Source: Atopobiaceae bacterium
GTDB lineage: Bacteria > Actinomycetota > Coriobacteriia > Coriobacteriales > Atopobiaceae
Length of the DNA stretch: 10,703 bases
Reading direction: 5' to 3'
Assembly (NCBI GenBank): GCA_017510875.1
Contig: JAFWLX010000128.1
Location: 1 to 10,703 of the forward strand
Under the pieces are notes generated by a model. The model saw nothing but the letters and a program-made list of their open reading frames with translations, had not been told where the DNA came from and did not search any database. Positions 5,873 to 10,703 of this stretch are shown piece after piece (within the stretch, counting starts at the first letter, position 1; each line of letters opens with the position of its first letter). The translations under genes and the position numbers were made by a program.

Positions 5873-7035
5873 GCAAGTGCCTCCTTGACACGCAAAAGCA
5901 TGACCTCAAAGGCCAGCTGGGGATTCACATTGTGCGCGATGTTATCGGCGGCCTGTGTCACAGCCTCGAGCGAGCGCACTGCGCCTGCCGTACAGGTGCC
6001 GTTGGCAATACGCTCCACGGCATCGGCAACATCCTGGTTGACCAGAGGTGCAGGCACGTCCTCGCAACGCATGAGCACATCTCGCAGAAGGGACTCGGCG
6101 GCTGCAAGGGCTTCCATCATACCCGAACGCTCCCGCGCCGTGAGTTCGCGCTTGACCGTCTTCTCAATTTGCGCGATTGCTCCGCGAGAAAGGTAGTCCT
6201 CTTGACCCGCTATACGCTCCTCAAGCGCCTTCTTTACGGGATCCTCGGCTTTGCCGCGCCCCTTTTGCGAAGAGCGACCCTGCGCCTCCCACACAGCCTC
6301 AACCAAGGCACGAGCCGAGCAGAGCACATCCCACTCGTCATCGCGAGCCAGCTCGGTGATGGTGCGCACCATAAGCCGACGCACCTGCCGCCTGCTTGAC
6401 GAGCGCAGAAACTCGCTGGCACGCTCGGGTGTGCCGGCCACTGCCAAGGCAATCTGTGCCTCAACCGGGCTTGCCCCGCAGGCACGCTCAACGCTGTGGA
6501 TAGCAACTCCGGGCGAAACGATCTTGAACACCACGCGCTGGCAGCGCGACACGATGGTGGGCAGGATGGCGTCAACCGTACGGCCCAGCAGGATGAAGGT
6601 CACGCCAGGTGGGGGCTCCTCTATGGTCTTGAGCAGGGCATTTGCGGCTTCGGGACGAAGGAGTCCTGCGTTGGTGAGAATGTAGACCTTGGCCTGTCCG
6701 CGCACGGGCGCCAAGGGCACGTCATCTATAAGCGCACGAACCTGCTCAACAAGGTAGCCCGTTGCGCTCTCGGGGTCTACGATACGCACATCGGGATGCG
6801 TGCGATGACGCACGCGAATGCACTCGTCACAGCTTGCGTCACCCCCATTGGGGCATACGATGCACTGTGCCAAAGCGAGAGCCGCCTCGGTCTTTCCCGA
6901 GCCAGGTGCCCCCAGGAAGAGATAGGCGTGCGAAAGGCGGTCCTCGGCAAGTGCCCGTGCAAGAAAGTCGCGCACAGAGGGCTGGTCATCAAGAACCGAA
7001 AGCGCTGCAGGCACCTGTTGTGCAGGCTGCCCCAT
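5851..7035 (-). CDS. holB: DNA polymerase III delta prime subunit (clamp loader)
   Basis: The product has 394 residues and resembles an AAA+ clamp-loader subunit that helps load the beta sliding clamp at the replication fork. Walker A is GAPGSGKT (42-49). The zinc-binding cysteines are at about 58-72 (CIVC, then CDEC). The typical ANALLKTIEEPPPG is at 131-144, and the SRC motif carrying the arginine finger is at 163-165. The Walker B position reads VYILTNAGLL, without the acidic pair of active ATPases; that is usual for delta prime, which acts as a stator. Residues 250-300 form a charged linker. The start lies two bases after the tmk stop, with GGAGG seven bases upstream inside tmk. The 3' end overlaps ricT by 22 bases. 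The alternative, a DnaX gamma/tau subunit, does not fit the length or the tmk-holB-ricT context. Confidence 0.94.
   Translation of the reverse strand: MGQPAQQVPAALSVLDDQPSVRDFLARALAEDRLSHAYLFLGAPGSGKTEAALALAQCIVCPNGGDASCDECIRVRHRTHPDVRIVDPESATGYLVEQVRALIDDVPLAPVRGQAKVYILTNAGLLRPEAANALLKTIEEPPPGVTFILLGRTVDAILPTIVSRCQRVVFKIVSPGVAIHSVERACGASPVEAQIALAVAGTPERASEFLRSSSRRQVRRLMVRTITELARDDEWDVLCSARALVEAVWEAQGRSSQKGRGKAEDPVKKALEERIAGQEDYLSRGAIAQIEKTVKRELTARERSGMMEALAAAESLLRDVLMRCEDVPAPLVNQDVADAVERIANGTCTAGAVRSLEAVTQAADNIAHNVNPQLAFEVMLLRVKEALACQPSYR
5880..5886 (-). promoter_or_regulatory. Strong ribosome binding site of ricT inside the end of holB
   Basis: AAGGAGG on the minus strand, seven bases before ATG 5872. 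It lies within the last codons of holB and decides the ricT start in favour of the overlapping ATG over the GTG at 5854. Confidence 0.85.
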
Positions 7036-7037
7036 GA

Positions 7038-7676
7038 CTAGGCCTCCGAGCGTAGGGGTGCGGGAATGAGGTCGGCAAGGGCCGCAACCAGACGCTCGTA
7101 GACCTCTTCGGGCGTGCCCGTGCCGTCAACGACTTCCACACGAGCGGGCTCTTTGGCAGCAAGGCGCAGGTAGGCGTCACGTATGCGCTGCTGGAAGGCA
7201 ATCCCCTCTGCCTCAAGGCGATCTGCTCCGCCCTTGGTGGCGCGAAGAAGCGCCGTTGTGGGATCGAGGTCAAAGACCACCGTGCAGGTGGGTGCAAGCC
7301 CACAGCTACCCAGCTGGTTGCAGGTGTTGACCAAGGCCTCGTCAAGGCCACGGCCACCATGCTGGTAGGCGTAGGTCGAGTCGTAGAAGCGGTCGCACAC
7401 CACCATGGCACCACGCGCGAGCGCTGGCTCTATCACCTCGCGAACCAGCTGGGCACGAGAGGCCTCGTAGAGAAGCAGCTCGCACTCGCTGCACATCTCG
7501 GCATTGGCACGATCAAGCAGCAGCGCGCGAATCTTCTCGGAGATTTGCGTGCCACCAGGCTCGCGCAGGGCCACAACCTCGGCACCCGTGCGCCTGAAGG
7601 CCTCTGTCAGCAGCTTGGCCTGCGTGGTCTTACCACAACCGTCTATTCCCTCGAGCGTGATGAACGTTCCTGCCAT
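7038..7676 (-). CDS. tmk: Thymidylate kinase (dTMP kinase)
   Basis: The product has 212 residues, the normal length. It phosphorylates dTMP to dTDP with ATP in the cytoplasm, the step feeding both the de novo and salvage dTTP routes. The P-loop is GIDGCGKTT (10-18). REPGGT (39-43 region) belongs to the substrate loop. The DRFYDST motif (95-101) follows the core strand MVVC. The LID segment is around 147-157 (TKGGADRLE). The gene sits 50 bases after topA and 2 bases before holB, with no terminator between, so it is very likely cotranscribed. AGGAG lies 16 bases before the ATG, rather far, so initiation may be modest. The ATG is kept because the protein begins at the usual place (FITLEG). Confidence 0.97.
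   Translation of the reverse strand: MAGTFITLEGIDGCGKTTQAKLLTEAFRRTGAEVVALREPGGTQISEKIRALLLDRANAEMCSECELLLYEASRAQLVREVIEPALARGAMVVCDRFYDSTYAYQHGGRGLDEALVNTCNQLGSCGLAPTCTVVFDLDPTTALLRATKGGADRLEAEGIAFQQRIRDAYLRLAAKEPARVEVVDGTGTPEEVYERLVAALADLIPAPLRSEA
7043..7047 (-). promoter_or_regulatory. Ribosome binding site of holB within the tmk 3' end
   Basis: GGAGG on the minus strand, seven bases before ATG 7035. It overlaps the last codons of tmk and so ties holB expression to the tmk transcript. Confidence 0.75.
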
Positions 7677-7726
7677 TGCCTACGCCTGCCTTCTCCTGTG
7701 ATTGATGCGAGCCTCCCAAAGGCGCG

Positions 7727-10228
7727 TTATGCCTTGCGCGTGGTGCGCGTGCGACCCCTGCCGCGACCACGCGCCGTCGACTTTGCCGCTTCCTTCTCTT
7801 TGCTGGGGCAGTCCATGTTTACGCAGATGCGCCAAGGACCGCGTGCGGTCTTAACCTCCACGATGGGCGCCCCGCAGTCAGGGCAGGTGTCGCCGGTGGC
7901 GTGCAGCTCGCCGCGCTGGGGTAGCGGATAGCTGGTTCCGCACTCCTCGTAGTTGGTGCAGCGGATGAAGCGCTTGCCGCTTCGCTCGCTCTTGTGCGCC
8001 ACCAGGTCGCCATGCTTGCCAGCCGCAGCACAGGCCTTGCACTCGCCCACCACCAGATCGGGCTCGTGGTTGGTAGGACATGCCGGGTTGACGCACTGCT
8101 CAAAGGCACGCTGACGGAACGGCTGACACTTGATGCGAGGTGCGCCGCACTCTGGGCACACTCCTGCCTCACCCTCGATGGGAATGACCTTTACCCGCGA
8201 GGGCACCGGATAGGTTACGTCGCAGTCGGGCCAACCCATGCAGCCAATAAACGAGCCACGTGTCTTGGCCGAGTTCTTCATGACCAGGTCTTTGCCGCAC
8301 TTGGGGCACACACCCACCTTGGCATCAGCGGTAACCGCGTCGGCAATGGCCTCGCCCAAGTCTTCCTTGTGCTCGATGAGGTCGTCCATCATGCCCGACA
8401 GCATGGCACGCGAGTTAGTGACCACCTGGTCTTGAGTGGCCTTGCCCTCGGACACCTTGGTCATGTCGTCCTCGAGCTTGGCCGTCATGTCGGCCGAGGT
8501 GATGTGTGGCGCATATTTGGTAAGCGCGTCAATCACGGCCATACCCAGCTGGCTTGGCTCGGCGGGGTCGTTCTTGAGGTACTTCACGTCATAGAGACGC
8601 TGGATGATGCTTGCACGTGTTGATTTGGTGCCCAGGCCACGCGCCTCCATCTCTTGGATGAGCTTGCCCTGGCTATAGCGCGCAGGAGGCTCGGTCTGCT
8701 TGGCATCAAGCTGCATGCTGTTGACATCGCAGATGTCACCCTCGGTCAGCACGGGCAGCTGGTCGTCCTTCTTAAGGCCATAGGGATAGATGGCGCGGAA
8801 TCCCGGGCTTGCCAGCACACTGCCTGTGGTGACAAAGGGCTCGCCCTCGATGTCAAAGGTGAGCTTGGTTCCCTCGATGGTGGCAGGACCCATAAGCGTG
8901 GCCAAAAAACGCCGCGCGATGAGGTTGTAGAGCTTCCACTCGGCAGGCTGCAGGTTGCCGGGGTCGGCCGCTGCCGTGGGATAGATGGGCGGGTGGTCGG
9001 TGGTCTCCTGCTTGCCGCGCGTGGCAACGATCTTGTCCTGCGAGAGAATCTGCTGGCAGGTGGGAGCGTACTGGGGCACAGCGGTAAGTGTGCGCACAGT
9101 TGCGCGCAGGTCAAGCGAGCGCGGATACACCGTGTTGTCAACGCGGGGGTAGCTGATAAGGCCGTTCATGTACAGGCTCTCGGCCAGGCGCATGGTACGT
9201 GCCGGACTGATGCCTTCGGCCGCTGCTGCAGCCTGCAGCGAGGTGGTATTGAAGGGCGCAGGCGGACGTTGTGTGCGGGTCTTCTTCTCGATCGAGACCA
9301 CATGAGCCCGCGTGGCATGCTCCACACGTGCGAAGGCAGCCTGCGCGGCGGCAAAGTCCTTGAAGCGCGCTGTGGCATGCGTGGTGCGGAAGTCCGTGCC
9401 GTCCTTGGCAAGCTCTCCCCATACCACCCAGTAGTCCTCGGGAACAAAGGCCAGACGCTCGCGCTCGCGCTCTACCACTATGGCCAGCGTGGGCGTTTGC
9501 ACGCGGCCGGCGCTGCGCACATTGCCCAAGCCGCCAAAACGAGCCATGGTAAGGTAGCGCGTGAGAACGGCGCCCCACACCAGGTCGATGTACTGACGGC
9601 TCTCGCCAGCGTCAGCAAGGTCTTGGTCAAGCTCTACCAAGTTAGAGAAGGCATGATCTATCTCGGCCTTGGTAAAGGCCGAGTAGCGCGCACGCGAGAC
9701 AGGCGTGTTGGGAGCCACCTGACGCATCTGGCGCAGGGCATCCGAGCCAATCAGCTCGCCCTCGCGGTCGAAGTCGGTGGCAATGATGATGGCGTCAGCC
9801 TTTTTGGCAAGGTTCTTGAGCGCGCGGATGATGCCCTTCTCGGCGGGCAGCTTCTCGATGGGTGCCCACACCAAGTACGGCAGGCTGGGCACCTTCCAGC
9901 CCTTTATGTCCACGCCATTGGGCAGGAAGGGCTTGCGCTTTGTCTTGTAGGGAGGACGCTCGAGTCCATCGGGCAGGTCTGCCGGTAGATGCTCCCCGCC
10001 TGCCGTAAGACCGTACCAACCCTCATTCTTGTCAAAGATGAGCTGGGGCGGAAAGTCTGGCGCCATGATGTGGCCTCGCAGACCGATGGTGACCCAATCC
10101 TCCCCGTTGACGGTAAATCTATAGATGGGCGTGTCGTAGACCTTGTCGGCCTTAGGCTTGCCCGATGTTGAGAGCAGGCGCGCAATCTGCTGCGCCGCAT
10201 CGTTTTTCTCGGTTACTACCAGTATCAC
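7727..10228 (-). CDS. topA: Type IA DNA topoisomerase I, archaeal-like, with four C-terminal zinc ribbons
   Basis: The product has about 833 residues. It relaxes negative supercoils by single-strand passage through a 5'-phosphotyrosine intermediate. TOPRIM opens with VVTEKND and contains TDFDREGE (about residues 151-158, metal-binding Asp/Asp/Glu). SAGRVQTPTL is at about 239-248. The active tyrosine lies in LISYPRVDNTVYP (Tyr360). SYPR(T/V)DNTVYP and the N-terminal TEKN...AA form resemble archaeal TopA more than E. coli TopA (SYMRTDST). Four Cys4 zinc ribbons lie in roughly residues 655-807, followed by a basic tail of RGRGRGRTRTT type. GTG 10228 is preferred because AGGGG lies six bases upstream; a TTG at 10234 touches that site and is unlikely. 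It heads the topA-tmk-holB-ricT run. Confidence 0.95.
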   Translation of the reverse strand: MILVVTEKNDAAQQIARLLSTSGKPKADKVYDTPIYRFTVNGEDWVTIGLRGHIMAPDFPPQLIFDKNEGWYGLTAGGEHLPADLPDGLERPPYKTKRKPFLPNGVDIKGWKVPSLPYLVWAPIEKLPAEKGIIRALKNLAKKADAIIIATDFDREGELIGSDALRQMRQVAPNTPVSRARYSAFTKAEIDHAFSNLVELDQDLADAGESRQYIDLVWGAVLTRYLTMARFGGLGNVRSAGRVQTPTLAIVVERERERLAFVPEDYWVVWGELAKDGTDFRTTHATARFKDFAAAQAAFARVEHATRAHVVSIEKKTRTQRPPAPFNTTSLQAAAAAEGISPARTMRLAESLYMNGLISYPRVDNTVYPRSLDLRATVRTLTAVPQYAPTCQQILSQDKIVATRGKQETTDHPPIYPTAAADPGNLQPAEWKLYNLIARRFLATLMGPATIEGTKLTFDIEGEPFVTTGSVLASPGFRAIYPYGLKKDDQLPVLTEGDICDVNSMQLDAKQTEPPARYSQGKLIQEMEARGLGTKSTRASIIQRLYDVKYLKNDPAEPSQLGMAVIDALTKYAPHITSADMTAKLEDDMTKVSEGKATQDQVVTNSRAMLSGMMDDLIEHKEDLGEAIADAVTADAKVGVCPKCGKDLVMKNSAKTRGSFIGCMGWPDCDVTYPVPSRVKVIPIEGEAGVCPECGAPRIKCQPFRQRAFEQCVNPACPTNHEPDLVVGECKACAAAGKHGDLVAHKSERSGKRFIRCTNYEECGTSYPLPQRGELHATGDTCPDCGAPIVEVKTARGPWRICVNMDCPSKEKEAAKSTARGRGRGRTRTTRKA

Positions 10229-10234
10229 GTGCAA

Positions 10235-10239
10235 CCCCT
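10235..10239 (-). promoter_or_regulatory. Ribosome binding site of topA supporting the GTG start at 10228
   Basis: AGGGG on the minus strand, six bases before GTG 10228. It directly abuts the alternative TTG at 10234, which argues against that start. Confidence 0.6.
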
Positions 10240-10416
10240 GGTTTCTCGTGGCTCGTACGCGCTGCCCTTACAAGGCGGGCCGCGTGGCTTTGTGTCACGA
10301 CACTATACCCAAGTGAGCGGACGGTGTATGGCGAAGCTGTGATGAAATTGTGCCGTAGGCGTCTAGACGGCGGTGGAGCTGGATGGGTGTGCCACCAGAA
10401 ACGCCCCATTGACACA
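10240..10416. other. Intergenic region upstream of topA
   Basis: No gene is supported here. Besides the candidate promoter, there is a perfect 10-base palindrome CGTCTAGACG (10360-10369). An imperfect hairpin (arms 10410-10417 and 10387-10394, eight pairs with one G-T) lies just after the stop of the right-edge gene. It has a 15-base loop and no following T run, so it is at best a weak terminator for that gene. Confidence 0.5.
10292..10307 (-). promoter_or_regulatory. Candidate topA promoter -10 box overlapping a perfect palindrome
   Basis: TATAGT (10307-10302) is a good -10 hexamer, and it overlaps GTGTC-GT-GACAC (10303-10292), a perfect inverted repeat with five-base arms. Such a site over the start point is a plausible operator. 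No clear -35 hexamer is seen at the normal spacing. The predicted transcript would have a 5' leader of about 65-70 bases before GTG 10228. The pattern is seen in the sequence; the regulatory role is inferred. Confidence 0.4.
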
Positions 10417-10703
10417 CTACTGGCCTTGTGGCTCCCCGCCATCCGGTGGGGCTTCAGGCGAACCACCGTCATGGCCGGGCTCGCCGGCACCATGTTGTTC
10501 TGGTCCTTCGCCTCCCTCGAATCCCGACGAAGGCTGTCCCTGATCAAACGATTCTGCTTCTCGCTCCTGATTAGGACGCTCTGCAGGTCCGGCCTCTGTC
10601 TCACGGCGCTCGCCACCGTCTTGCCCCATGGGGGCGTCTTGTGCCGGTGAACTTGGCTCAAAGTCCTGTGGTTGGCCAGGGTCGCCCCCATAATCGACGT
10701 ACA
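10417..10703 (-). CDS. C-terminal tail of an unidentified protein (5' part outside window)
   Basis: The minus frame from the window edge to TAG 10419-10417 is open for about 94 codons. It encodes a strongly acidic, Gly/Glu/Pro/Gln-rich, low-complexity chain with no hydrophobic segment, ending PPDGGEPQGQ. That composition suits the disordered tail of a larger protein, such as the tails often found on penicillin-binding or other envelope proteins, but no domain is visible to name it. An internal ATG exists at 10629, but an independent 70-residue gene is less likely than a tail continuing from outside. The frame choice rests on continuous openness to the edge and its position upstream of topA on the same strand. 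Confidence 0.5.
   Translation of the reverse strand, partial: YVDYGGDPGQPQDFEPSSPAQDAPMGQDGGERRETEAGPAERPNQEREAESFDQGQPSSGFEGGEGPEQHGAGEPGHDGGSPEAPPDGGEPQGQ

Noticed and set aside
8654..9988. 444-codon open frame on the plus strand
   Set aside because: It lies wholly antisense to topA, whose motifs are certain; the product has no recognisable domain and reflects third-position GC bias.
10387..10417. Intrinsic terminator after the right-edge gene
   Set aside because: The stem is imperfect with a 15-base loop and no T run follows; kept only as a remark in the intergenic entry.

Overview
The window reads as chromosomal DNA of a high-GC Actinomycetota of the class Coriobacteriia, most likely the Atopobiaceae (Olsenella/Atopobium relatives). 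This is an inference, from: an archaeal-like topoisomerase I with four zinc ribbons; a RicT/PSP1 protein with an arginine-rich tail; an LPKTAD-type sortase tail; and large wall-binding repeats carrying a YLADNDGR motif. No rRNA, tRNA, CRISPR array or transposase was found.

All convincing genes lie on the minus strand, so they read from right to left. At the right edge is the acidic, glycine-rich C-terminal tail of an unidentified protein (10417 to the edge). A gap of about 190 bases holds a candidate topA promoter overlapping a perfect palindrome. Then follow topA, tmk (thymidylate kinase), holB (clamp-loader delta prime) and ricT (PSP1 domain). They are packed with a 50-base gap, a 2-base gap and a 22-base overlap, as expected for one transcription unit of DNA replication and housekeeping genes. 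The set tmk-holB-ricT-(...)-rsmI matches the conserved order known from Bacillus subtilis (tmk, holB, yaaT, yabC).

The conserved order is interrupted at 3224-4282 by the remains of a sortase-anchored surface protein. It lacks a normal 5' end, is broken by a one-base frame change near 3972, and ends in two 40-residue repeats and an LPKTAD anchor. Next comes a GH5 protein of the exo-beta-1,3-glucanase type in which both catalytic glutamates are replaced. It ends in a TGATG overlap with rsmI.

The most unusual object is at the left. The rsmI frame encodes a complete RsmI 16S rRNA methyltransferase of about 290 residues, but there is no stop codon. The same frame continues into a signal-peptide-like hydrophobic segment with an AHA cleavage site, an acidic linker with four PDNAGQ hexapeptides, and at least three 71-residue wall-binding repeats. 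It is still open at base 1 (697 codons visible). It could be a true fusion, a polyprotein resolved by signal peptidase, or two products using an internal start. The sequence alone does not decide.
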